Shown one piece after another: positions 30,828-38,940 of a stretch of 64,000 bases of DNA. Each line of letters opens with the position of its first letter. Positions within the stretch are counted from its first letter, which is position 1. The notes below the pieces were generated by a model, which had not been told where the DNA came from, did not search any database, and saw only the letters and a program-made list of their open reading frames with translations. Location: the NCBI RefSeq assembly GCF_002224125.1, contig NZ_NCSM01000010.1, forward strand, positions 166,780 to 230,779, read 5' to 3'. A program made the position numbers and the translations under genes. Source of the stretch: Streptomyces sp. NBS 14/10. Lineage in GTDB: Bacteria; Actinomycetota; Actinomycetes; Streptomycetales; Streptomycetaceae.

Positions 30828-32300
30828 TCACTTCTGGTCGGCGAGCACCGCCTTCATCACGTCCTTGGCGATCGGCGCGGCGAGCTTGCCGCCGGCGATG
30901 TCGTCGCGGACGGTGTCGGAGCCCTCGATGACGACCGCGACCGCGACCGGCGAGGAGCCGTCCTTGCCCTTGGCGTAGGAGATGAACCACGCGTAGGGGT
31001 TCTTGCTGTTGGCGACGCCGTGCTGGGCGGTACCGGTCTTGCCGCCCACCGTGACGCCCGGGATCCTGGCGGAGGTTCCGGTGCCGACCTGGACCACCGT
31101 CTCCATCATTTCCTGCAGCTTCTGGGCGTTGTCCTCGGAGAGCGGTGTGCTCATCTGCTCGGGCTGGGTCTGCTCGATGGTGTTCAGGTTCGGGGCGCGC
31201 AGCTTGTCGACCATGTACGGCTTCATGAGCTTGCCGTCGTTGGCGACCGCGGCGGCGACCATGGCCATCTGCAGCGGGGTGGCCCGGTTGTCGAACTGGC
31301 CGATGGAGGACAGGGCGTTGGACGGCCGGTCCATCTTCTCGGGGTAGACGCTGGCGTCGGCGCGGACGGGCGTGAACTGCTCCTTGTTGAAGCCGAACTT
31401 CTCGGCCTCCTCGCGCATCTTGTCCAAGCGGAGGTCGTCACCGACCTTGCCGAAGACGGTGTTGCAGGAGTAGCGCAGGGCGACGCGGAGGCTGGCGTTC
31501 TCGCAGGGGATGTTCCCCTCGTTCTTCAGGTTCTGGGTGGACAGCGGCAGTTTCCACGGCAGCGGCGACTTGGTGGGCTCGTCGATGTCGTCGTACAAGC
31601 CGTTCTCCAGCGCCGCGGCCGCCGTGACAACCTTGAAGGTGGAGCCCGGCGGGTAGGTCTGACGCAGCGCCCGGTTGAGCATCGGGTCGTCAGGGTTCTG
31701 CTTCTTGTCGAGCGCCTTCCAGGCGGCCGCGTCCTTCTTGCCCGCCCCGGCGATGGTGGAGGGGTCGTAGCTGGGGGTGCTGGCGAGCGCGAGGATCTTG
31801 CCGGTGCGCGGGTCGATCGCGGCGACGGCGCCCTTCTTGTCGCCCAGGCCCTTGAACGCGGCTTCCTGTGCCTTGGGGTTCAGGGTGGTGATGACGTCAC
31901 CGCCCTTCTTCTCCTTACCGGTGAGCATGTCGACGGTCCGGTTGAAGAAGAGGCGGTCGTCGTCGCCGGTGAGGATGCCGTCCTCGAGGTTCTCGAGCTG
32001 GTTGGTGCCGTAGACCTGCGAGGCGTAGCCGGTGACCGGCGCCCACATCTCGCCGTTCTTATAGGTGCGCTTGTACTTGTAGTCGATGCCGTTGGTCTCG
32101 ACGGAGCCCGTTATGGCGTCGCCGCCCTCGACGATGATGTTGCCGCGCGGCTGGCTGTAGCGGGCGATGTCGACACGGTGGTTGTTCTTGTGGTTCTTGA
32201 GCGAGTCGGCCTGGACGTACTGGATCCAGTTGTCCCGCAGCAGCAGGGCGAAGACGAGAAGGCCGCAGAAGATCGCGATTCGGCGCACGGGCTTGTTCAC
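30828..32300 (-). CDS. pbpA: Penicillin-binding protein 2 (class B transpeptidase)
   Basis: Cross-links peptidoglycan together with its SEDS partner. GTG 32300 overlaps the ftsW/rodA stop (GTGA) and gives 490 residues: N-terminal helix (IAIFCGLLVFALLLRDNW), an N-terminal dimerisation region (RGNIIVEGGDAI), and the transpeptidase domain with SXXK in PPGSTFKVV, SXN in YSCNT and KTG in GGKTGTAQ. All active-site residues are intact. The open frame extends 175 codons further into ftsW, which is an overlap artefact. Confidence 0.96.
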   Translation of the reverse strand: MNKPVRRIAIFCGLLVFALLLRDNWIQYVQADSLKNHKNNHRVDIARYSQPRGNIIVEGGDAITGSVETNGIDYKYKRTYKNGEMWAPVTGYASQVYGTNQLENLEDGILTGDDDRLFFNRTVDMLTGKEKKGGDVITTLNPKAQEAAFKGLGDKKGAVAAIDPRTGKILALASTPSYDPSTIAGAGKKDAAAWKALDKKQNPDDPMLNRALRQTYPPGSTFKVVTAAAALENGLYDDIDEPTKSPLPWKLPLSTQNLKNEGNIPCENASLRVALRYSCNTVFGKVGDDLRLDKMREEAEKFGFNKEQFTPVRADASVYPEKMDRPSNALSSIGQFDNRATPLQMAMVAAAVANDGKLMKPYMVDKLRAPNLNTIEQTQPEQMSTPLSEDNAQKLQEMMETVVQVGTGTSARIPGVTVGGKTGTAQHGVANSKNPYAWFISYAKGKDGSSPVAVAVVIEGSDTVRDDIAGGKLAAPIAKDVMKAVLADQK

Positions 32301-33721
32301 GGTCGGACCACCTGGGTCATCTCGGCGTCGGTGGACGGCGCGGGGGCCGGTGCCGGGCGGCGGGCGGTGTCGCTGATCCTGATGAGGATCGCGATGAGCG
32401 CCCAGTTGGCGAGCACGGACGAGCCGCCGTAGGCGACGAACGGCATGGTCATACCGGTCAGCGGGATCAGGCCCATCACACCGCCGGCGACGACGAAGAC
32501 CTGGATGGCGAAGGCCGCGGACAGGCCGACGGCCAGCAGCTTGCCGAACGGGTCGCGGGCGGCGAGGGCGGTGCGCACGCCGCGCTCCACGATCAGGCCG
32601 TACAGCAGCAGGATCGCCATGGTGCCGGCCAGGCCCAGCTCCTCGCCCACGGTGGCGAGGATGAAGTCGGAGTTGGCGGCGAAGCCGATGAGGTCGGAGG
32701 CGCCCTGGCCGAGGCCGGTGCCGAAGACGCCACCGGAGCCGAAGGACATCAGCGCCTGGGCGATCTGGTCGGTGGTGGCCCAGCTCGGGGGGTGTTCCTG
32801 GTAGACGGCGAAGGGGTGCAGCCACGCCATCACACGGACCTTGACGTGCGGTTCGACGGACGCGACGCTCACGGCGCCGACCGCCGACATCAGCATGCCG
32901 AAGACGATCCAGCTGGTGCGCTCGGTGGCGACGTACAGCATGACGACGAACATGCCGAAGAACAGCAGCGAGGTGCCCAGGTCGGTCTCGAAGACCAGGA
33001 TCAAGATGCTCATCGCCCAGACGACGAGGATCGGGCCGAGGTCGCGGCCGCGCGGCAGGTACAGGCCCATGAAGCGGCGGCTGGCCAGGGCGAGGGCGTC
33101 CCGCTTGACCATCAGGTAGCCGGAGAAGAACACCGCGATGATGATCTTCGCGAACTCGGCGGGCTGGATGGAGAAGCTGCCGACCCGGACCCAGATCCGG
33201 GCGCCGAAGACCGGCGGGAAGAAGACCGGGAGGATGAGCAGGATCAGCGCGCCGACCATGGAGATGTAGGTGTAGCGCTGGAGGATCCGGTGGTCCTTGA
33301 GGAAGATCAGGACGCCAACGAACAGCGCCACGGCCATCGCCGAGTAGATCAGCTGGTTGGGGGCCGCGGCAGAGAAGACCTGGCCGGCGTTCTCGGCGCG
33401 CTGGGCCAGTCGCCGGGACTGGTCGAGACGCCAGATGATCACCAGGCCGAGGCCGTTGAGCAGGGTGGCGATCGGCAGCAGCAGCGGGTCGGCGTACGGG
33501 GCGAACTTACGTACTACCAGGTGGCCGACCCCGGCGAGGAAGCCGAGGCCCAGGCCGTAGCTGAGCATGCCCGAGGGCAGCTCGTCGCTGAGGGCCAGGC
33601 CCGCGTTGGCGTACGCGAAGACCGGGACGATCACCGCGAAGACCAGCAGCGCCAGTTCGGTGTTACGCCTGCTCGGCGGACCGACCGTGCTGATGGTGGT
33701 CGTATTGCTGGTACTGCTCAT
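32297..33721 (-). CDS. SEDS peptidoglycan polymerase FtsW/RodA
   Basis: Multi-spanning glycosyltransferase that polymerises lipid II. From ATG 33721 the product has 474 residues with about twelve hydrophobic segments and the family marks WVRVGSFSIQPAEFAKI, FETDLGTSLLFFGMF and the C-terminal GVMGLIPLTGMTMPFVAYGGSS. RodA versus FtsW cannot be decided by motif alone; pairing with PbpA in this cluster corresponds to the mycobacterial rodA-pbpA pair. The first 30 residues are Ser/Thr-rich. It begins 22 bp after the phosphatase gene. Confidence 0.93.
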   Translation of the reverse strand: MSSTSNTTTISTVGPPSRRNTELALLVFAVIVPVFAYANAGLALSDELPSGMLSYGLGLGFLAGVGHLVVRKFAPYADPLLLPIATLLNGLGLVIIWRLDQSRRLAQRAENAGQVFSAAAPNQLIYSAMAVALFVGVLIFLKDHRILQRYTYISMVGALILLILPVFFPPVFGARIWVRVGSFSIQPAEFAKIIIAVFFSGYLMVKRDALALASRRFMGLYLPRGRDLGPILVVWAMSILILVFETDLGTSLLFFGMFVVMLYVATERTSWIVFGMLMSAVGAVSVASVEPHVKVRVMAWLHPFAVYQEHPPSWATTDQIAQALMSFGSGGVFGTGLGQGASDLIGFAANSDFILATVGEELGLAGTMAILLLYGLIVERGVRTALAARDPFGKLLAVGLSAAFAIQVFVVAGGVMGLIPLTGMTMPFVAYGGSSVLANWALIAILIRISDTARRPAPAPAPSTDAEMTQVVRP

Positions 33722-33743
33722 GGATCGACGGCCCCCTACGGCT

Positions 33744-35372
33744 TCACTGCTGGGCACTGCTGCACTGTGGGACCAACTTCTGCTCTTCCTCGGAGAGGGT
33801 GGGGCCGGGCTTGGGCGTGGCGCTGGACGAGGGCTTCGACGAAGGCGTGGACGACGGCGACTTCGTGTCCTTGTCGTTCGTGTTCGGCTGCTGCTGCTGA
33901 CCACCCGGCGCCGGCGGCGTCGTGGCCTCGCCCGCATTCGTCGTCAGGTCGTTGTCGGTCTGGGCCTTGCCGCCGGCGGAACCGCCCGCCTTGTCCTTGT
34001 TCTTGTCCTTGCCGTTGGTGAGGTCCTGCTGCTTCTCCTCGGCCTGGCGCTGCGCGTCCGACTTCTTGCAGGCGCTGGCGAGGGTGGCCAGGTCCTTGGT
34101 CTTGTCCTTGGCCTGGTTGAGGCTGTCGACCGCGATGGTGTCCTCGACCCGGCTGCGCTGGTCCACCGGGAGGTACTTGAGTTCGATCTCACGGTGGTCC
34201 TCATGGACCTTGTTGAGCTTGATCCAGGCGAGGTCCTGGCTGATGCCCTGGTAGATCGCCACATGGTCACCGTTGGCGCCCACGTAGTACTGCGTCTGCG
34301 TCCAGCGGTAACCGCCGTAGAGGCCGCCGCCGACCACCGCGAGGCCCAGCGCGATGTACAGCGACCGCTTGATCCACTTCTTGCGGCCGCCCTTCTTGTT
34401 GAAGTCGCCGTCCGCGTACGCCCCGTAGCTGCCCTCGGACGGGCCGCCGAGCGACGGGTCACCGCTCCCCGGCGGGCCGAAGCCCCCCTGGGCCTCCCCC
34501 GGCGCCACCCCCCGGTTGCGCCCGAGCTCCGCGGCGCGGCCCGCGGGGGTGTGCGCGGCGCCGCCGTCCCCGAGGGAGGTCTGGTTCTCAGCGACCGCGC
34601 CCACGATGACGGGGGTGTCGTTGAGCTGCCCGGCGAGGGTGTCGCTGCCGTCGACGTCGAGGACGTCGGCGACGATACAGGTGATGTTGTCGGGGCCGCC
34701 GCCGCGCAGGGCGAGCTGGATGAGCTCCTGAATGGTCTCGTGCGGGCCGTGGTAGCTGGCGAGGGTGTCCTCGAGGGTCTGGTGGCTGACCACGCCGGAC
34801 AGGCCGTCGGAGCAGATCAGATACCGGTCCCCGGCCCGGACCTCCCGGATGGACAGATCGGGCTCGACATGGTCGCCGCTGCCCAGGGCGCGCATCAGCA
34901 GGGAGCGCTGCGGGTGGGTGCCCGCCTCCTCCTCGGTGATCCGGCCCTCGTCGACGAGGCGCTGCACCCAGGTGTGGTCCTGGGTGATCTGGGTGAGCAC
35001 GCCGTCGCGCAGCAGATACGCGCGCGAGTCGCCGACGTGGACGAGGCCGAGCCGCTGGCCGGTCCACAGCAGGGCGGTGAGCGTGGTGCCCATGCCTTCC
35101 AGCTGCGGATCCTCCTCGACCATCATGCGCAACTGGTCATTGGCGCGCTGCACGGCGCTGCCCAGGGAGGTCAGGATGTCCGAGCCCGGGACGTCGTCGT
35201 CGAGCTGGACGAGAGTGGAGATCACTTCCGAGCTGGCGACCTCACCGGCGGCCTGGCCGCCCATGCCGTCGGCGATGGCGAGCAGCCGGGGGCCGGCGTA
35301 GCCGGAGTCCTCGTTGCCCTCCCGGATCATGCCTTTGTGCGATCCGGCGGCGAAACGCAGTGACAGACTCAT
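33744..35372 (-). CDS. pstP: PP2C-type serine/threonine phosphatase PstP
   Basis: Dephosphorylates PknB and its substrates. From ATG 35372 (GAGGTG upstream) the 542-residue protein has the metal-binding PP2C motifs REGNEDSGY, AIADGMGGQ, VGDSRAYLL and GGPDNITCIVADV within residues 1-240. Then come a disordered linker, one membrane helix (SLYIALGLAVVGGGLYGGY) near 334-355, an extracellular region of about 90 residues and a long Lys/Gln/Ser/Thr/Pro-rich tail. The in-frame upstream start at 35426 is less likely. Confidence 0.96.
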   Translation of the reverse strand: MSLSLRFAAGSHKGMIREGNEDSGYAGPRLLAIADGMGGQAAGEVASSEVISTLVQLDDDVPGSDILTSLGSAVQRANDQLRMMVEEDPQLEGMGTTLTALLWTGQRLGLVHVGDSRAYLLRDGVLTQITQDHTWVQRLVDEGRITEEEAGTHPQRSLLMRALGSGDHVEPDLSIREVRAGDRYLICSDGLSGVVSHQTLEDTLASYHGPHETIQELIQLALRGGGPDNITCIVADVLDVDGSDTLAGQLNDTPVIVGAVAENQTSLGDGGAAHTPAGRAAELGRNRGVAPGEAQGGFGPPGSGDPSLGGPSEGSYGAYADGDFNKKGGRKKWIKRSLYIALGLAVVGGGLYGGYRWTQTQYYVGANGDHVAIYQGISQDLAWIKLNKVHEDHREIELKYLPVDQRSRVEDTIAVDSLNQAKDKTKDLATLASACKKSDAQRQAEEKQQDLTNGKDKNKDKAGGSAGGKAQTDNDLTTNAGEATTPPAPGGQQQQPNTNDKDTKSPSSTPSSKPSSSATPKPGPTLSEEEQKLVPQCSSAQQ

Positions 35373-35447
35373 GCGCACCTCGCCCGTCGGCTCCGGGTAC
35401 AGCCCCTTGCCAACCACGCTGCCCACCCTCCGGTCGTCATGGTCGTA

Positions 35448-35972
35448 CTACTTCCGCAGCTCGATGACGGTCTTGCCGATACGGATCGGCGCGCCCAGCG
35501 GAATCGGTGTCGGTGTGGTGAGTCGGGTCCGGTCGAGATACGTGCCGTTGGTGGACCCGAGGTCCTCGACGATCCACTGGCCGTCGCGGTCCGGGTAGAT
35601 CCTGGCATGCCGGCTGGAGGCGTAGTCGTCGTCCAGCACGATGGTCGAGTCATGGGCCCGGCCGAGGCTGATCGTCTGCCCCTGGAGGGCGACCGTGGTG
35701 CCCGCGAGCGTGCCCTCGGAGACGACCAGCTTGGTGGGTGCGCCGCGGCGGCCGCGGCTCCCGCCCCGGCCGGCCGGCTGCTGGCGCTGGGGCGGAGGCG
35801 TCGCCTGCCGCTGCTGCTGCGGCCGGTCGGGGGCGCCGCGCCGCGCCGAACCGCGCTGGGTCACGCGGGTCCCGAACAGGTCGCTACGGATGACCTGGAC
35901 GGCCACGATGACGAACAGCCACAGTACGGCGAGGAAACCCAACCGCATGACCGTGAGGGTCAGCTCTGACAT
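35448..35972 (-). CDS. fhaB: FHA-domain protein FhaB (FipA-like)
   Basis: Binds phosphothreonine partners of the kinase and division machinery. The 174-residue protein has an N-terminal membrane helix (MRLGFLAVLWLFVIVAVQVI), a basic/Gln-rich linker and a C-terminal FHA domain (about 85-165) with the phosphopeptide-binding signature LGRAHDSTIVLDD, SSRHARI and DLGSTNGTYLD. It lies between fhaA (10-bp gap) and pstP (75-bp gap). Confidence 0.95.
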   Translation of the reverse strand: MSELTLTVMRLGFLAVLWLFVIVAVQVIRSDLFGTRVTQRGSARRGAPDRPQQQRQATPPPQRQQPAGRGGSRGRRGAPTKLVVSEGTLAGTTVALQGQTISLGRAHDSTIVLDDDYASSRHARIYPDRDGQWIVEDLGSTNGTYLDRTRLTTPTPIPLGAPIRIGKTVIELRK

Positions 35973-35982
35973 TGCCCCCGCT

Positions 35983-36816
35983 TCACCCTTCGGCTTGCCG
36001 GTAAACGATGGTGGTGCTGCCCACGACGATGCGCGAGCCGTCGCGGAGCGTAGCGCGTGTGGTGTGCTGTCCGTCTACCACGATGCCGTTGGTCGAGCCC
36101 AGATCCTGGATGGTCGAGGGCGATCCGACCCGGATCTCGCAGTGTCGGCGCGAGACTCCGGGGTCGTCGATCCGCACGTCGGCGTCGGTGCTCCGGCCCA
36201 GGACCAGGGTGGGCCGGGAGATCTGGTGGCGGGTGCCGTTGATCTCGATCCACCGGCGGGTCTGCCCGTGCGACTGCGCACCGACGCCGGGACCGCCGGC
36301 GCGGGGCGCGGAGCGGGCGCCGGACGGCGGCGGCGCGGCGGGCATGGGGGGTGCGCCCGAGGGCTGCGGGGGGTAGCCGTAGCCGCCGGGGCGCTGCTGG
36401 GGCGCGGCGGGGCCGCGGCCCCCTTGCGGGCTCTGGGACTCGCTGGACGCCAGGGTACGGCTGCGCACGCGGTACAGGCCGGTGTCGAGGTCGTCGGCCT
36501 TCTGCAGATGGACCTTGATGGCGCCCATGAACGTGTAGCGCTGCTGCTTGGCGTAGTCGCGCACCATGCCCGCGAGCTCATCGCCGAGCTGGCCCGAGTA
36601 CGGGCTCAGTCGCTCGTAGTCGGGCGCGCTCAGTTCGACGATGAAGTCGTTGGGGACGACGGTCCGGTCGCGGTTCCAGATGCTGGCGTTGTTGTCGCAC
36701 TCACGCTGGAGCGCGCCCGCGATCTCGACGGGTTGGACCTCTGACTTGAACACCTTGGCGAAGGTGCCGTTCACGAGACCCTCGAGACGCTGCTCGAAGC
36801 GCTTCAGTACTCCCAC
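35983..36816 (-). CDS. fhaA: FHA-domain protein FhaA with DUF3662
   Basis: Cytoplasmic phosphothreonine-reading protein; the mycobacterial counterpart binds MviN/MurJ. The 277-residue protein has an N-terminal DUF3662 domain (1-115, GVLKRFEQRLEGLVNGTF to HLQKADDLDTG), a Gly/Pro/Ala-rich linker and a C-terminal FHA domain (about 190-270) with LGRSTDADVRIDDPGVSRRHCEI and DLGSTNGIVVD. GTG 36816 has GGAGGTG upstream. It is the first gene of the signalling and wall operon. Confidence 0.95.
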   Translation of the reverse strand: MGVLKRFEQRLEGLVNGTFAKVFKSEVQPVEIAGALQRECDNNASIWNRDRTVVPNDFIVELSAPDYERLSPYSGQLGDELAGMVRDYAKQQRYTFMGAIKVHLQKADDLDTGLYRVRSRTLASSESQSPQGGRGPAAPQQRPGGYGYPPQPSGAPPMPAAPPPSGARSAPRAGGPGVGAQSHGQTRRWIEINGTRHQISRPTLVLGRSTDADVRIDDPGVSRRHCEIRVGSPSTIQDLGSTNGIVVDGQHTTRATLRDGSRIVVGSTTIVYRQAEG

Positions 36817-37141
36817 GGGGCACCTCCTTCCTCAGTCGTGCTCAGTGTCGTCCTCATACTGCTTACTGATCGTATCCACGCGTCGGGAAATCGGGTGGTT
36901 CCCCTTCCTGGCCCTGCGGAGCAGTGTCACCTCTCACAGGGATCGTAGAGGTGCCTTCATGACAGTGTCCCGCAACCGGGTCGCTATCCGGTCGGGCGGG
37001 TGCTGGGGCGTCGGGAACGCGTGTGAATCCACCCTGGACGGCGTGCTAATGTTCTGGATGTCGGAAGGCGCACCGCACAGATCGGCTGAACCGGAAGGAT
37101 CGGTTCGGGAAATCGGCGGTGATTCGGTCGACAGCACCCAT
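36817..37141. promoter_or_regulatory. Divergent region between fhaA and tRNA-Leu
   Basis: A 325-bp gene-free stretch that must hold the promoter of the minus-strand fha-pknB operon and that of tRNA-Leu. It contains an inverted repeat, CACCTCT (36928-36934) and AGAGGTG (36947-36953) separated by 12 bp, with the outer short repeat TGTCA (36925)/TGACA (36960). A -10-like TAATGT at 37047-37052 lies about 90 bp before the tRNA. No coding sequence is supported. Confidence 0.55.
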
Positions 37142-37228
37142 GCGCGGGTGGCGGAATAGGCAGACGCGCTGGATTCAGGTTCCAGTGCCCGAAAGGGCGT
37201 GGGGGTTCAACTCCCCCCTCGCGCACCA
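37142..37228 (+). tRNA. tRNA-Leu (anticodon CAG)
   Basis: The 87-nt class II tRNA has acceptor GCGCGGG/CTCGCGC, anticodon stem CTGGA/TCCAG around TTCAGGT (anticodon CAG), a variable arm (GTGCCCGAAAGGGCGT) and T-loop GGTTCAACT. The CCA end is encoded, unlike the Ile and Ala tRNAs in this window. Confidence 0.96.
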
Positions 37229-37233
37229 GTCGG

Positions 37234-37279
37234 AGCGGGCCTCTCTTGTGTGACGAAAGTCGCGCCGGAGGGGCCCGCT
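37234..37279 (+). terminator. Hairpin after tRNA-Leu
   Basis: AGCGGGCC (37234-37241) pairs with GGCCCGCT (37272-37279) and the stem continues for about five further pairs including G-T. It begins 5 bp after the tRNA end. The rest of the gap up to 37513 is a G/T-rich low-complexity stretch with recurring GGGTTT and no gene. Confidence 0.65.
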
Positions 37280-37513
37280 TCGCGTTTGGGCGTGCTGTTT
37301 CCGGCGCGCTGTTTCGGGTGGGTGGGTTTCGGCGTACGGGTTTCGGTGCGCGGGTTTTGGCGTGTCTCTTCCCCTGTGCCGCAGGTCACGGCGGTTTCGA
37401 TGAACCGGACGGGTGCGCAGCGCGTACCCCCGATGCGGGCCGCCCTGGGGCCCGCCGGGCGGTCGGGCCGGGGCCGGCGGGCGTTGGGGTGGCGGTGCGG
37501 TACCCGGTGCGGG

Positions 37514-38167
37514 TCAGGCGGCGAGGCGGGCGGTGACGGTCTTGGCCTTGGCGGCCGCCTCCTCGTGGGCCTTCGCCTTGGAGGCGTCGGAGAGGTCGAC
37601 CAGGTCGGCCATGGCCGGGTTGGTACGGGCCAGGGTCAGCTCGGGGACGATGAACTCGACGTCCAGGGAGAGCATTTCGGTCAGCGTCTTGCCCAGGTAG
37701 GTGAGGACGAATTCAAAGCTCTCGCGCGGGGTGCCGGGGCCGTAGCCGCCGCCACGGCTGGCGACGACGACCGTCGGGGTGCCCGCCGTGGTGGACGGCT
37801 GGGCCATCGACGTACGGCCCGCGATGATCACGTGGTCCAGCCAGGCCTTGAGGGAGGAGGGGATCGTGAAGTTGTACATCGGGGCGCCGATCACAACCGC
37901 GTCGGCCCGCTCCAGCTCGGAGGCCAGGCTGTCCCGCAGGGCGAAGGCGGCCTCGAGCTCCGGCGTGCGCTGCTCGGCGGGGGTGAAACCCGCGGCGGCG
38001 GCGAGGCCGTCCAGGTGCGGCAGGGGCTCGGCGGCCAGGTCGCGGTAGATGACCGTGCCGTCGGGGTGCTGGGCCTCCCATTCCTTGCGGAAGGTGGCCG
38101 TGACGGCGCGGGAGGCGGAGGCGTCGGCAGGGAAGAGGGAGCTGTCGATGTGCAGAAGCGTGGGCAT
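37514..38167 (-). CDS. azoR: FMN-dependent NADH-azoreductase / NAD(P)H quinone oxidoreductase
   Basis: Flavodoxin-fold reductase for azo dyes and quinones. The 217-residue protein opens TLLHIDSSLFPADASASR (phosphate-binding loop), then has APMYNFTIPSSLKAWLDH and SRGGGYGPG, which line the FMN site, and EFVLTYLGKTL. Length and motifs fit AzoR (about 200 residues). It is divergent from an HxlR-type regulator, a standard pairing for redox-stress-inducible reductases. Confidence 0.92.
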   Translation of the reverse strand: MPTLLHIDSSLFPADASASRAVTATFRKEWEAQHPDGTVIYRDLAAEPLPHLDGLAAAAGFTPAEQRTPELEAAFALRDSLASELERADAVVIGAPMYNFTIPSSLKAWLDHVIIAGRTSMAQPSTTAGTPTVVVASRGGGYGPGTPRESFEFVLTYLGKTLTEMLSLDVEFIVPELTLARTNPAMADLVDLSDASKAKAHEEAAAKAKTVTARLAA

Positions 38168-38241
38168 GAGGACCTTCCGAATAACGGGGCTCGGCGCCGG
38201 GGCGGCTTGGTGGCCGGCCCGGCAGTGAGAGCGAAAAATTT

Positions 38242-38249
38242 CTACGTAG
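38242..38249. promoter_or_regulatory. Palindrome in the azoR-hxlR divergent promoter
   Basis: CTACGTAG lies in an AT-rich patch (38233-38265), about 75 bp upstream of azoR and 65 bp upstream of the regulator. HxlR proteins bind short inverted repeats in such positions; the regulator next door is the likely ligand. Confidence 0.45.
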
Positions 38250-38313
38250 CTATGAATAGCACAGGAGCTTACTTTTCCGCAGTGTGGGTTGAAGTGGCAG
38301 TACGCTGTGCTCC

Positions 38314-38679
38314 ATGGCGGGTGGCGGCGGGCGCGCGGAGCACGACGAGAAGACGTGCATGAAGGTCGACGGGACGATGACCCGCGTCTTCGAGCTGCTC
38401 GGCAAGCGGTGGACCGGGCTCATCGTGACCGTCCTGATGACGCGGCCCGCGTACTTCGCCGAGCTGCGGCGGGCCATCCCGAAGATCAGCGAGCGCATGC
38501 TGACCGACCGGCTCACGGAACTGGTAGCGGCGGGGCTGGCGCTGCGGGAGGTCGACGCGGGGCCGCCGCTGCGGGTCAGCTACCGGCTGACGGAGAGCGG
38601 CAGGGCGCTGGAGCCCGCGCTGAGCGAGCTGGCTCGGTGGGCGGAGCGGTACATGGCCGAGGACGAGGAGTGCCGGTAG
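38314..38679 (+). CDS. HxlR-family winged-helix transcriptional regulator
   Basis: The 121-residue protein carries the HxlR core: Cys in EKTCMKVDGTM, FELLGKRWTGLIVTVLM, FAELRRAIPKISERMLTDRLTELVAAGL and the wing YRLTESGRAL. The N-terminal cysteine is the redox- or electrophile-sensing residue in several relatives, which fits its divergent azoreductase target. Confidence 0.92.
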   Translation: MAGGGGRAEHDEKTCMKVDGTMTRVFELLGKRWTGLIVTVLMTRPAYFAELRRAIPKISERMLTDRLTELVAAGLALREVDAGPPLRVSYRLTESGRALEPALSELARWAERYMAEDEECR

Positions 38680-38746
38680 CCGGGCCTCACCTTCTGAGCG
38701 GGGTCTGAGCAGCTTCTGAGCAGGGCGTTCGCGGCGGTCGGCGAGG

Positions 38747-38755
38747 TTATCCACA
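38747..38755 (+). promoter_or_regulatory. Isolated perfect DnaA box upstream of the DUF2252 gene
   Basis: TTATCCACA stands alone in the 261-bp gap 38680-38940 between hxlR and the DUF2252 gene. Nothing else in that gap could be assigned. Confidence 0.6.
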
Positions 38756-38940
38756 GGCCGTGACGGGTTTTCGCGGCGGGCTGTACGGTCATGGCAGTCG
38801 AAGTCTTCGGGCCTGCGTCCGGGGCCGGTTGCCGGTCTGGTTGTCGGTCTCGTTGTCTTCGACGTCTGCGATATCCGCGACATGGCCGGTGGTTGTGCCG
38901 GCGAGGAAATGGGGGGCGCGTGTTGAACGGGGGGCGCGTG

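Noticed and set aside
37142..37228. tRNA-Leu as an integration site of a mobile element
   Set aside because: No repeated tRNA 3' end, integrase or element genes were found downstream within the window.
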